A stretch of 39,131 bases of DNA from Microcoleus sp. GA_180221_E-2-1-MAG-45_12 (GTDB taxonomy: Bacteria > Cyanobacteriota > Cyanobacteriia > Cyanobacteriales > JAAUUE01): NCBI GenBank assembly GCA_020692245.1, contig JAIMKT010000033.1, forward strand, positions 1,940 to 41,070. Direction: 5' to 3'. The translations under genes were made by a program, and so were the position numbers. Of the stretch, positions 27,036 through 35,176 are shown piece after piece (within the stretch, counting starts at the first letter, position 1; each line of letters starts with the position of its first letter). The notes below the pieces were generated by a model. That model saw nothing but the letters and a program-made list of their open reading frames with translations, searched no databases and had not been told where the DNA came from.

Positions 27036-29549
27036 ATGTATTTATCAAAAATTTTATTAGCCTGTTTGGCAGTTTCAGCAACTGTGGGTTTAGCCAGCCC
27101 CGCTAAGGGAGAAACGACTATTAGTAATCAGGCTAGTCCCATGGCTAGTGATATTGCTAATCATGCTCATCATGCAGAGGGACAGATAGAATTAGCGGCA
27201 AGTCCAGATGCATCGGTAACTCTGGCGGCTGCCTTGCCTCAAGTATCCACAGAATTGGGTTCTGGAGTCAGTAATGAGGTCAGGAATTTAGAACCTTTCT
27301 CCTCTCAGGAAGCTCCAGTTGCAAATCTTCACGAGGCTGATTATTCCCAAGATATTGCTGCTATAGATAGATCGGGGCAAACTCTGCAAAATATAGCTGT
27401 GGAGAGTCGAGCGACCCCAGAGTTTTCTCAAGAAGTTTCTCCCCAAATTGCCCAGCCTCCCCTAGAGATTAGATCCAATATTACTGTCGCTCCTATAATT
27501 CCCGAAATCGCCGAGCAGAACTTAGCTGATTTATCTAATTTATCCAGTCCATCTAATTCTTCTCTCCCACCAACAGCTTTGTTATTAGCCTTGGGAGAAA
27601 ATGGCAGGTTGCTCGATCGACCCATTCATCAAAATCCTCAGCAAAACTCGCTTCCGGCAAATTCAGATAGTTCCCAGCAAACCCTGCTTGCCCAAACACC
27701 TACCACTCCGACTACACCTACCACTCCCGCAACACCCACAACTCCTGCTACCCCAGTAGTTCCTGAAACTCAAGTATTAGTAGCAGAATTAGTCGTATCG
27801 GGAGCCGGAGAACTGGAAAACCGAGTTTATGAAGTAATTCGGACTCAAGCCGGTAGAACAACCACTCGATCGCAACTCCAAGAAGACGTGAATGCGATCG
27901 CTGCCACCGGATTTTTTAACAATGTCGAGGTTATCCCCGCCGACACCCCCCTCGGAGTCCGCCTGACCTTTGTGGTGAATCTCAATCCAGTCCTGCGCCG
28001 AGTAGTAGTCCAGCCCCTACCTGCCACACCCGAAGGTGGTGTATTTCCCCCTACCCTAGTAGAAGAAATTTTCAGCCCCCAGTACGGCTCCATCCTCAAC
28101 ACCAGACAACTACAGGCAGGAGTCGGGCGGATCAACCAGTGGTATCGAGACAATGGCTACACCCTCGCCCAAGTTATCCAGCCACAGATTGGGGCCGATG
28201 GCACTGTTACTCTCAATGTGGCAGAAGGCGTAATTGAAGATGTCCAAGTCCGGTTCTTGAATCTTGATAACGAAGCAACTAACGAAGATGGGACTCCTGT
28301 AACCGGGCGCACCCGTGACTTTATTATCACCAGAGAAGTTGAACTCAAAGCTGGGGATGTATTTAATCGCCGGATTGCCGAAGCTGACCTCCAGAGACTC
28401 TTTGGTCTAGGTATCTTCAATGATGTCCGAGCTTCCTTTAGTCCTGGGCAAGACCCCCGCCAAGTGATCCTCGTCCTCGAAGTTGTTGAGCGTAATACCG
28501 GGACAGTGACCGCCGGGGGTGGCTTTAGTTCTTCCAGTGGTTTATTTGGCTCCGTGGGCTATCAAGAGCAGAACCTAGGGGGCAATAACCAACGCATCGG
28601 GGCAGAAGTACAGGTGGGGCAACGGGAATTACTATTTGATGTGCAGTTTTCTGATCCTTGGATTGCTGGCGATCCCTACCGGACTTCTTACAATGTCAAT
28701 GCGTTTCGGAGTCGTTCTGTATCTCTGATCTTTGATGGAGGAACAAACCCAATCACCTTTGGTAATGGCGAAATTCCCCGGATTCTCCGCTACGGGGCTG
28801 GGGTAACTTTTACTCGTCCCTTGAGTGACAATGTTTTTGCTAGATCCGAATGGGTGGCTTCTTTGGGCTTCCAATACCAAAATGTGACGGTACAGGACGA
28901 TAGCGGCAGGACTAGAGCTAGACAGCGAGGGAATCAATTAAGTGCTAGTGGGAGTGGGGTTGATGATTTATTTTCCATCCAACTTGGGATAGCAAGGGAT
29001 ACTCGTGATAATCCTTTGGTGCCGACTTCTGGATCAGTGTTGCGTTTGGGGATTGATCAAACGGTTCCCATTGGTTCGGGCAGCGTATTTTTTAATCGGC
29101 TGCGGGCTAATTATAGTTACTACATGCCAGTCCGGTTTACCAACTTTACCGAAGGTCCCCAAGTTTTGGCACTCAACCTCCAAGGAGGAACTGTGCTGGG
29201 TGATCTGCCTCCCTACGAGGCGTTTTCCACGGGGGGAACTAATTCTGTCCGGGGTTACAATGAGGGAGAAGTGGGTAGTAGCCGTAGTTATGCCCTAGCT
29301 TCTTTGGAATATCGGTTCCCAGTATTTAATATTATTGGAGGAGCCTTGTTTGTGGATGCAGCTTCGGATCTGGGGACTGGTCGATCGGTTCCGGGAGATC
29401 CGGCAGGGCTACGGGGGAAACCGGGCAGTGGCTTTGGCTATGGTGTGGGGATTCGGGTTCAGTCTCCAGTAGGAGCCATTCGGATTGACTATGGGCTGAA
29501 CGATCGAGGTGATAACCGGATTCACTTTGGCATCGGTGAAAGATTCTAA
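27036..29549 (+). CDS. bamA: Omp85/BamA outer membrane protein assembly factor
   Basis: From the ATG at 27036 the protein has 837 residues; the track's GTG at 27009 precedes it without signal-peptide features. A signal peptide (MYLSKILLACLAVSATVGLA) is followed by about 220 low-complexity residues and a Pro/Thr repeat (PTTPTTPATPTTP). Three POTRA domains follow, starting near QVLVAELVVSGAG, PEGGVFPPTLVEEIF and TREVELKAGDVFNR, as typical for cyanobacteria, and then a 16-strand barrel with the VRGYNEGE motif and a terminal Phe (FGIGERF). It inserts barrel proteins into the outer membrane. It lies upstream of lpxC, fabZ and lpxA, linking protein and lipid A assembly. Confidence 0.93.
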   Translation: MYLSKILLACLAVSATVGLASPAKGETTISNQASPMASDIANHAHHAEGQIELAASPDASVTLAAALPQVSTELGSGVSNEVRNLEPFSSQEAPVANLHEADYSQDIAAIDRSGQTLQNIAVESRATPEFSQEVSPQIAQPPLEIRSNITVAPIIPEIAEQNLADLSNLSSPSNSSLPPTALLLALGENGRLLDRPIHQNPQQNSLPANSDSSQQTLLAQTPTTPTTPTTPATPTTPATPVVPETQVLVAELVVSGAGELENRVYEVIRTQAGRTTTRSQLQEDVNAIAATGFFNNVEVIPADTPLGVRLTFVVNLNPVLRRVVVQPLPATPEGGVFPPTLVEEIFSPQYGSILNTRQLQAGVGRINQWYRDNGYTLAQVIQPQIGADGTVTLNVAEGVIEDVQVRFLNLDNEATNEDGTPVTGRTRDFIITREVELKAGDVFNRRIAEADLQRLFGLGIFNDVRASFSPGQDPRQVILVLEVVERNTGTVTAGGGFSSSSGLFGSVGYQEQNLGGNNQRIGAEVQVGQRELLFDVQFSDPWIAGDPYRTSYNVNAFRSRSVSLIFDGGTNPITFGNGEIPRILRYGAGVTFTRPLSDNVFARSEWVASLGFQYQNVTVQDDSGRTRARQRGNQLSASGSGVDDLFSIQLGIARDTRDNPLVPTSGSVLRLGIDQTVPIGSGSVFFNRLRANYSYYMPVRFTNFTEGPQVLALNLQGGTVLGDLPPYEAFSTGGTNSVRGYNEGEVGSSRSYALASLEYRFPVFNIIGGALFVDAASDLGTGRSVPGDPAGLRGKPGSGFGYGVGIRVQSPVGAIRIDYGLNDRGDNRIHFGIGERF

Positions 29550-29638
29550 TTTTAGAGATGCTAATTTTAGAAATTCTCATTTTTCAGTAACTCTGTATAA
29601 CTAACCCTAGAGGCAAAATATAAGGTGATACAAAAAGC

Positions 29639-30457
29639 ATGAATAGCTTGGTGATTTCTGGTGTCGGTTTGCATAGCGGTGTTAAAACACAGGTACGGGT
29701 AGCGGCGGCTCCCCCCGGCACAGGACTAAATTTTATTCGTGTAGATCTCCCCGACCAACCAAAAATCCCTGTGCGTCTTGATGCAGTGCGCCAGACGATC
29801 TTGTCTACGGAGTTGGGGGTAGGAGAAGCACGGGTGCGGACGGTGGAGCATTTATTAGCCTCCCTGATGGGGATGGGGGTGAAGGATGCTCAAATTGAAG
29901 TAGATGGCCCCGAATTGCCCCTATTAGATGGCAGTGCGAAGCTGTGGGCAGAGGCGATCGACACCGCCGACCTCATCAAACAACAGGAACCATTTCCAGC
30001 CAAGATATTTTTACAGGAACCTGTGTGGATTTATCAGGGAGAAATTTTTGTGGCAGCGATTCCTAGCCCGACTCTCTGTTTTACCTACGGCATTGATTTT
30101 GACAGTGCAGCGATCGGTAATCAGTGGCATAGTTGGACTCCTAAATTAGAGGATTTTCGTTCGGCGATCGCCCCGGCTCGAACTTTTGCTCTCCTACATC
30201 AGATCAAGCAGTTACAGGAATCTGGTTTAATAAAAGGCGGTAGTTTAGATAATGCCCTAGTGTGCGATCGAGAAAAATGGTTAAATCCACCCCTGCGATT
30301 TGCCAACGAACCAGCCCGCCACAAGCTCCTAGACTTTTTAGGAGATTTGAGTCTTTTGGGTAATATTCCCATCGCTCACTACATGGCTTACAAAGCTAGC
30401 CACAATTTACATATTCAACTAGCTAAAGCTATTGCCGAAAGGCTTAAGGATCAATAG
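29639..30457 (+). CDS. lpxC: UDP-3-O-acyl-N-acetylglucosamine deacetylase
   Basis: The 272-residue zinc enzyme performs the committed step of lipid A synthesis. Motifs are visible: ISGVGLHSG at the start, the zinc His in [14 protein letters not shown], the [12 protein letters not shown] segment, and the C-terminal [15 protein letters not shown] with the second His and Asp zinc ligands. It is slightly shorter than the E. coli enzyme, as expected in cyanobacteria. AAGGTGA upstream is a weak ribosome binding site. It follows bamA after 89 bp and is separated from fabZ by a spacer with 13-bp repeats. Confidence 0.96.
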   Translation: MNSLVISGVGLHSGVKTQVRVAAAPPGTGLNFIRVDLPDQPKIPVRLDAVRQTILSTELGVGEARVRTVEHLLASLMGMGVKDAQIEVDGPELPLLDGSAKLWAEAIDTADLIKQQEPFPAKIFLQEPVWIYQGEIFVAAIPSPTLCFTYGIDFDSAAIGNQWHSWTPKLEDFRSAIAPARTFALLHQIKQLQESGLIKGGSLDNALVCDREKWLNPPLRFANEPARHKLLDFLGDLSLLGNIPIAHYMAYKASHNLHIQLAKAIAERLKDQ

Positions 30458-30506
30458 TGTTTAGAGAGGCTTGATCATGCTGAATTACCCGTAATAATTA
30501 GAGACC

Positions 30507-30558
30507 TTACTAATTAAATTACCTAGTTAAATTGCCTAATTAAATTCCCTAATTAAAT
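30507..30558 (+). repeat. 13-bp tandem repeat between lpxC and fabZ
   Basis: Four exact-length units, TTACTAATTAAAT, TACCTAGTTAAAT, TGCCTAATTAAAT and TCCCTAATTAAAT, fill most of the 147-bp spacer. It is AT-rich and noncoding; unit number would change the distance to fabZ. Confidence 0.88.
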
Positions 30559-30604
30559 TTTAGATAACTGCCACTAACTGTTAATTCATCTACTAACCCA
30601 ACCC

Positions 30605-31120
30605 ATGACCACAACTACCAATCCAGAAATTACCCCAGAAATCAACTTAGATAGCAATCCCGCCATAAATACCGAAGCAACTCCCAAGCTGACCATGACC
30701 GCCGAGGAAATTCATAATATTCTGCCCCATCGTTACCCCATGGCGTTGGTAGATAGAATTATTGAGTATGTTCCCGAAAAATTTGCTGTAGGTCTAAAAA
30801 ATGTCACCTTCAATGAACCTCATTTCCAAGGACACTTTCCTGGTCGTCCCCTCATGCCCGGCGTGCTAATTGTAGAAGCGATGGCGCAAGTAGGAGGAGT
30901 AGTCTTAACCCAGCTACCTTGGTTAGAAGTGGGCTTATTTGTATTTGCAGGCATTGATAAAGTCCGGTTTCGCCGCCCCGTAGTGCCGGGTGATCAGTTG
31001 ATTATGAAGGTAGAATTAATTGCGGTAAAACAAAAGCGTTTTGGTAAAATGCATGGCAAGGCTACAGTAGACGGGCAGTTAGCCTGTGAAGCCGAAATGA
31101 TGTTCTCAATGGTCAATTAA
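30605..31120 (+). CDS. fabZ: 3-hydroxyacyl-[acyl-carrier-protein] dehydratase FabZ
   Basis: The 171-residue hot-dog-fold enzyme removes water from 3-hydroxyacyl-ACP in fatty acid elongation. The catalytic His and Glu are in [19 protein letters not shown], preceded by [14 protein letters not shown]. An extra ~30 residues at the N-terminus ([20 protein letters not shown]) are low-complexity; a start at the internal [17 protein letters not shown] region is possible, but the ATG at 30605 is in frame and was kept. It is part of the lipid A gene row, balancing membrane and lipid A acyl supply. Confidence 0.95.
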   Translation: MTTTTNPEITPEINLDSNPAINTEATPKLTMTAEEIHNILPHRYPMALVDRIIEYVPEKFAVGLKNVTFNEPHFQGHFPGRPLMPGVLIVEAMAQVGGVVLTQLPWLEVGLFVFAGIDKVRFRRPVVPGDQLIMKVELIAVKQKRFGKMHGKATVDGQLACEAEMMFSMVN

Positions 31121-31230
31121 CCCCAAAAAACTATCCGAAACAGCAACCATAAATAAACTTCTAACTATTCAGAACTATCTAAAAACTATCTAAAATATCT
31201 CAACCACCCCCAACCCCTCCTCTACCTTCT

Positions 31231-31280
31231 TTACCTCCCCTTACCTCCCCTTACCTCCCCTTGCCTCCCTGTACCTCCTT
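31231..31280 (+). repeat. 10-bp pyrimidine-rich tandem repeat between fabZ and lpxA
   Basis: Three perfect TTACCTCCCC units are followed by two diverged ones (TTGCCTCCCT, GTACCTCCTT). The array ends about 30 bp before the lpxA start and makes a C/T-rich leader. Confidence 0.88.
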
Positions 31281-31312
31281 CTTCCTCCTATTCCCCTAAA
31301 CCTGTAACTACC

Positions 31313-32131
31313 TTGATTCACTCCACTGCCATTATTCATCCCCAGGCGCGCCTCCATCCCACGGTTCAAGTGGGTCCCTATGCGATCATTGGCGATCGAG
31401 TCACTATCGACGCTGGAACTATTATTGATGCCCATGTGGTGATCGGTAGCTTTACAGACATTGGCAAAGATAATCATATTTTTTCGGGGGCAGTAATTGG
31501 TGGCGACCCCCAAGATTTGAAGTTTGATGGGGCAGAAAGTTTTGTGAAGATCGGCGATCGCAACCGGATCCGAGAGTATGTAACTATTAACCGGGCGACG
31601 GCAGAAGGGGCAAAAACTGTACTGGGCAGCGATAATCTGCTGATGGCTTATGTTCATGTTGCCCATGATTGTGTGATCGAGGATCATGTGGTGATTTCTG
31701 GCTCTGTGGCTCTGGCGGGGCATGTCCACATTGAATCTAGGGCTGTTCTTGGGGGACTAGTGGGGGTGCATCAGTTTGTCCACATTGGGAGCCATGCGAT
31801 GTTGGGGGGGATGAGTCGTGTGGTGCAAGATGTGCCGCCGTTTATGTTGGTGGAAGGAAATCCGGCGTTGATTCGATCGCTCAATCTGGTGGGGCTGAAG
31901 CGAGCCGAGGTAGACCGTGAGGAAATTTCCCAACTCAAAAAAGCCTTCCGGGTTTTGTATAGATCCGGTCACACCATCCGGGAAGCGATCGACCAGTTGA
32001 GTCTCTTACCAGAAACGGATAAGATCCAACGCCTCCGAACATTTCTCCAAGAATCCCATGCCGGACAGCGCCGGGGTTCCGTGCCGAGCAAAAAAATGCA
32101 CACAGAAGAATCCATCACCTCGATCGACTAA
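31313..32131 (+). CDS. lpxA: Acyl-ACP--UDP-N-acetylglucosamine O-acyltransferase
   Basis: The 272-residue left-handed beta-helix enzyme adds the first acyl chain in lipid A synthesis. Hexapeptide repeats run from IHPQARLHPTVQVGPYAIIG onward; the catalytic His is in AYVHVAHDC, and the VHQFVHIG and EGNPALIRSLNLVGLKR segments are typical. Translation starts at TTG (31313-31315): the residues directly after it (IHSTAIIHP) are the normal N-terminus of the family, and no ATG or GTG start lies upstream in frame. The C-terminal helical tail ends in a Ser/Lys/Glu-rich extension (RRGSVPSKKMHTEESITS). The lpxB gene that usually follows in cyanobacteria is absent here. Confidence 0.95.
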   Translation: MIHSTAIIHPQARLHPTVQVGPYAIIGDRVTIDAGTIIDAHVVIGSFTDIGKDNHIFSGAVIGGDPQDLKFDGAESFVKIGDRNRIREYVTINRATAEGAKTVLGSDNLLMAYVHVAHDCVIEDHVVISGSVALAGHVHIESRAVLGGLVGVHQFVHIGSHAMLGGMSRVVQDVPPFMLVEGNPALIRSLNLVGLKRAEVDREEISQLKKAFRVLYRSGHTIREAIDQLSLLPETDKIQRLRTFLQESHAGQRRGSVPSKKMHTEESITSID

Positions 32132-32475
32132 CAGTATTTTTAGTACCCCTAGTCATACATCCTACAATGTGCGATCGTCGAAAAAATAATTCTATACTTT
32201 TAATAAATTCTTAACATCTAAAAAACTGGTTTTCTAAATGTTGTTATGGTTTTTCATAAACCTGCAAAATGCTGTGGCTTAATAACAAAAAAGATAAATA
32301 AGTATTGTACCGTAGTCATCAATTCATACATTAAATCAATCGTAGTTCCGCAAGCATGAAGGAGTGAGAAGAGATAATCTATTGAATCCATATCTCAATA
32401 GTTGGTCTTTCTGTTTTGTCTAATCAAGAAGTTCAAGTACCAATAAATTTAGAATTCACAATTGGAGATCAGATA
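32132..32475. other. Spacer after lpxA containing copy A of a dispersed repeat
   Basis: No gene is seen in these 344 bases. They hold the first copy of the repeat described at 32292-32386. The conserved lipid A gene row ends here and accessory sequence begins. Confidence 0.5.
32292..32386 (+). repeat. Dispersed ~95-bp repeat, copy A
   Basis: This copy shares an ordered pattern with copies B and C: an AGATAAxTAAG-like start, TT(C)ATACATTAAATCAATCGTAG in the middle, and a GAAGGAGTGAGAAGAG purine run at the end. The string TTAAATCAATC is identical in A and C. It ends about 90 bp before a small secreted-protein gene. Confidence 0.6.
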
Positions 32476-32775
32476 ATGATAAAACGCAATGCTCATAAAT
32501 TTTTCAAAATACTTTTACCAGTTAGCATTCTGGGGCTAGGATTTGCTCTGATGATGTTGTTTCAACATCCGATCGCGGCTCAATTCATGCCACAAATTAT
32601 TCCTCGCGTTGACATTATTCAAGGGCAGCAAAACAATATATCACCTTCTTATCGGTTAACTATCAGCCGTCCACAAGACATTGTATTTGTCACTTGCCCA
32701 GGAGATTATGAACCAAAACTCAGCTATCTACGAAATGTAGAAGCGATTCAATGTGAAATACCCCAGTCCAATTAG
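32476..32775 (+). CDS. Small secreted hypothetical protein
   Basis: I do not recognise this protein. The ATG at 32476 (MIKRNAHKFFKILLPV) was chosen over the track's start because GGAG lies 8 bases upstream and the sequence then opens with a clean signal peptide, cleaved after IAAQ. The mature ~65 residues contain two cysteines (VTCPGDYEPK, EAIQCEIP) that could form a disulfide. It is likely periplasmic or exported. It starts the accessory region after the lipid A genes. Confidence 0.6.
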   Translation: MIKRNAHKFFKILLPVSILGLGFALMMLFQHPIAAQFMPQIIPRVDIIQGQQNNISPSYRLTISRPQDIVFVTCPGDYEPKLSYLRNVEAIQCEIPQSN

Positions 32776-32801
32776 TTTTACAACACTCAGGAGACCATAA
32801 G

Positions 32802-33170
32802 ATGCCAACAGTGCTGCAACGAATGTCTGATGCCATCAACGCACACGATATTGACGCATTCGTGAGCTGCTTCGCTAACGATTTCAAAGGTGAACAACCT
32901 CTGCATCCTGAGAGTCCCTTCACTGGACTCGCCCAAGTCCGGGAGAACTGGACTGCCCTCTTTGCCGAGGTTCCAGATTTAAGTGCAACTTTGGTCGCTT
33001 CGATGATCGACGATGACATCGCCTGGGCTGAATGGCACTGGCAAGGTACGCACACATCCAAATCGGCAGTGAATATGCGTGGTGTAGTTGTTGCTGGACT
33101 ACGCAACGGAATCATCTCTTGGGCAAGGCTATACATGGAGCCGGTTCACGATCAGTCGTTAACTGGCTAG
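32802..33170 (+). CDS. SnoaL-like / NTF2-fold protein
   Basis: The 122-residue protein has the NTF2-like fold of SnoaL-type polyketide cyclases and related small-molecule enzymes: MSDAINAHDIDAFVSCFANDF, then FTGLAQVRENWTALF and DDDIAWAEWHW, then ISWARLYMEPV. AGGAG lies 8 bases before the ATG. The substrate is unknown; members bind hydrophobic small ligands. The usual C-terminal tail seems altered after MEPV (HDQSLTG), and a ZIP-transporter remnant begins within 30 bp, so the 3' end may have been changed by rearrangement. It is 26 bp downstream of the small secreted-protein gene. Confidence 0.8.
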   Translation: MPTVLQRMSDAINAHDIDAFVSCFANDFKGEQPLHPESPFTGLAQVRENWTALFAEVPDLSATLVASMIDDDIAWAEWHWQGTHTSKSAVNMRGVVVAGLRNGIISWARLYMEPVHDQSLTG

Positions 33171-33196
33171 GTAGAAGTAGATCGGAAGAAAATCGA

Positions 33197-33400
33197 AGGT
33201 TGCTTGGCTATTGGGGATTGCGAGGACAAAATGAGCTTCCTAAATTGATTGTGCTTGCCTTTACAACTGGTGCTTTGATAGTAGCGATCGCTGAAGAAAT
33301 TATTCCTGAAGCTCATCAAGCTCAAGATTCTAACTGGTCTATGTTGGTGTTTATCGGCAGTTTTGCCCTATCAATTCTATTTTCTTCTTATCTTGAATAG
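33197..33400 (+). pseudogene. C-terminal remnant of a ZIP-family metal transporter
   Basis: The frame reads RLLGYWGLRGQNELPKLIVL, AFTTGALIVAIAEEIIPEAH and SMLVFIGSFALSILFSSYLE and ends in a stop. The FTTGAL...EEIIPEAH signature and the final helix are those of ZIP zinc/iron transporters, but the first six helices and any start codon are missing. The track's ORF starting at 33032 is a frame-shadow of the SnoaL-like gene joined to this fragment. It is a nonfunctional 3' leftover. Confidence 0.7.
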
Positions 33401-33696
33401 CCAAGGAATTAGGTTTCTTTATTTTTTACACCACATTTGAACAGAATAAAATTTATCAGCAAGAAAAGAGAAATTTTTATGCAACTTCAAACTTTAAACT
33501 CTATCCTTAAGACAGATATTTAGCCTACAACCTCTTCATAGGCAAAAGAAGTCCTTGTACACTTTTTAATCTATCCATTTCCCAAGGAGTACCTATCACC
33601 TTTAACGACAAATTTTGGTTAGAAATAGTGTGCTTTTTTCAGAATGAATCAATTTAAAAATCTGCATGATATCGTTTCAAGTAGTGATGACATGAC

Positions 33697-33793
33697 AGAT
33701 AAGTTTTGTTAAGTTTTGTGCTGTACTTAACCAATTCACACCTTAGATTAATCACGCCTCTGCGATCGTGAAGGAGCGATCGTCCCTATTCAG
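33697..33793 (+). repeat. Dispersed ~95-bp repeat, copy B
   Basis: The most diverged copy: AGATAAGTTTTGTTAAG, ATTCACACCTTAGATTAATC, GTGAAGGAGCGATCGT. The order of segments matches A and C. A GCGATCG site replaces part of the purine run. Confidence 0.5.
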
Positions 33794-33837
33794 TAGAACC
33801 AGCATACTCTTCTGTTTTGTGATGTATGCACCAGCAA

Positions 33838-33930
33838 TAGATAAGTTCTGTTCCCTACTTGCTCAACTCATACCTTAAATCAATCATGGTTTTGCAAAGG
33901 TGGTAGGAAGGTGAGGAGAAACTATTAAAT
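33838..33930 (+). repeat. Dispersed ~95-bp repeat, copy C
   Basis: AGATAAGTTCTGTTCCC, CTCATACCTTAAATCAATCA and GGAAGGTGAGGAGAAAC match copy A segment by segment. It ends about 60 bp before the DUF6335-like gene, a position like that of copy A before its gene. Confidence 0.6.
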
Positions 33931-33987
33931 AATTAGGACTTCGTAAATCGTAAATAAATAAATTCTTAAATTTACTGGAGAAAATGT

Positions 33988-34248
33988 ATGACAAACCCAC
34001 AACCAAATTCGCTAACAGGTGCAGATTCAGCCGACGACGCTGAGAATGATGCCTATCGAGCCGAAGTGAATGGTGATGAAGCCGTTGGCGGTAGTACCGC
34101 AGTTCCCAGCCAAAATGATACAGAAGAATTGGCAAAGGCGGTGGGGATTGTGGTAGATGATGACACTCCCATTGATACCGAAGAAATGCTCCTAAAGCGC
34201 GATCGCGATCGCTGGGAATTAGATTCTGCATCGGCTGTCGATCATTAA
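33988..34248 (+). CDS. Small acidic cyanobacterial protein (DUF6335-like)
   Basis: The 86-residue acidic protein has the pattern I associate with DUF6335: an acidic start, DEAVGGSTAVPSQNDTEELA in the middle, then TEEMLLKRDRDRWELDSASA at the end. It lacks the N-terminal ~40 residues of the longer members I remember. Function is unknown. GGAG lies 7 bases before the ATG. The last part contains two overlapping GCGATCGC octamers, encoding RDRD. Confidence 0.7.
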   Translation: MTNPQPNSLTGADSADDAENDAYRAEVNGDEAVGGSTAVPSQNDTEELAKAVGIVVDDDTPIDTEEMLLKRDRDRWELDSASAVDH

Positions 34249-34280
34249 TTAAAGTTGAACGCAGTTTAGGCTTTATTTAA

Positions 34281-34388
34281 TCATTGAAGGACGAAGACGG
34301 AACGGCGGCTCACTATTTTTACTGCGATATCTGGCACTTTCGCGGCGATAAAATCGTCGAATTAAGGGCTTTCGTCATCAAAATCTAG
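34281..34388 (+). pseudogene. C-terminal remnant of a second SnoaL/NTF2-like protein
   Basis: Between a TAA and a TAG the frame reads DEDGTAAHYFYCDIWHFRGD, then KIVELRAFVIKI. The CDIWHFRGDKIVELRAF core is typical of the last two strands of SnoaL-like proteins, but there is no start and no upstream fold. It lies directly behind the DUF6335-like gene. Confidence 0.6.
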
Positions 34389-34505
34389 GTCAACAAACCA
34401 TCCATCGGTAAGTGACATGACCAAAAATGTAAAATCCGACAAAAAGTAATGAATTTCGACCTCTTTGGATTCTGCCGTGTTCATCCAAATTATGGAGTAA
34501 AACAC

Positions 34506-35111
34506 ATGCGATTTCTTCACAAACCCTTCCAGATCATTCGCGCCAATTTTCGCGCCTATCTCATCATCAACGCCATTGTGTATGGTTCATTCGTCGCTGG
34601 GTTAGTAGCGGCGATGGTCTTCCCCAACCTAGGCGCAACTCAGGTGGCCACCCTGGAAGACAACGGAACGGGAGACCTTGTTCGATCGCTAGTCAATAAC
34701 CCTTGGCTGTTTGCGCTGACCATCCTGGGAGTCAACGTTATCAGGGTCGGCGTGCTGTCGATCCTACTCCCTTCGCTGATCGTTCCCTTCGCTGGCATCG
34801 CCATATTCGCGTACAAGGCATTCACTATTGGTTTGGGCCTAGCCTCCACCACCGCGATCGTGGCAGTGTGGATCCCGCACTCGCTGACGTTAATCATTGA
34901 ATTCCAGGCTTACGCCCTCCTTATGTTTGGCGCGTACATCCTTGGGCAGTCTTGGCTTCGCCCCGCAACCATCGGTGCTCGGAGCCATCGTCAGGGTTAC
35001 GTCCGTGGGCTGCAACAGCTCGGTTGGCTGAGCCTGGCTGCGCTCCCACTGTTCATCGTCGGCGCGATCTGGGAGGCATTCTCGCTCCACTACCTATTTC
35101 TTATCTACTGA
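34506..35111 (+). CDS. SpoIIM/DUF95-like membrane protein
   Basis: From the ATG at 34506 (MRFLHKPFQIIRANFRAYL; GGAG 8 bases upstream) the protein has 201 residues and about five membrane helices. The layout matches stage II sporulation protein M-like (DUF95) proteins: an N-terminal amphipathic part, then NAIVYGSFVAGLVAAM, LPSLIVPFAGIAIFAYKAF, and the PHSLTLIIEFQAYAL and SLAALPLFIVGAIWEAF helices. In non-sporulating bacteria such proteins have no firm role. The gene is visibly richer in G+C than its flanks, like the next gene, suggesting joint acquisition. The track start at 34449 was not used. Confidence 0.7.
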   Translation: MRFLHKPFQIIRANFRAYLIINAIVYGSFVAGLVAAMVFPNLGATQVATLEDNGTGDLVRSLVNNPWLFALTILGVNVIRVGVLSILLPSLIVPFAGIAIFAYKAFTIGLGLASTTAIVAVWIPHSLTLIIEFQAYALLMFGAYILGQSWLRPATIGARSHRQGYVRGLQQLGWLSLAALPLFIVGAIWEAFSLHYLFLIY

Positions 35112-35176
35112 TCCAATGGTTGTTGTAGCGTCTTCCACCCCCCAAGGGCGACTACTAAAAACTGGAGAGCAACAAA

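Larger units (their letters stand above)
33401..33987. other. Long AT-rich spacer with repeat copies B and C
   Basis: This 587-bp stretch holds no gene I can support. The first ~290 bases are featureless AT-rich sequence; the rest carries two copies of the dispersed repeat. Confidence 0.5.

Noticed and set aside
30507-31280. CRISPR array
   Set aside because: Repeats of 10-13 bp directly abut without spacers; no cas gene is near.
31241-31729. 162-residue minus-strand ORF
   Set aside because: Antisense to lpxA and its C/T-rich leader; the His/Asn-rich composition mirrors the hexapeptide repeats.
33032-33400. 122-residue ORF as one gene
   Set aside because: Its first half is a frame-shadow of the SnoaL-like gene; only the ZIP-like second half has family character.
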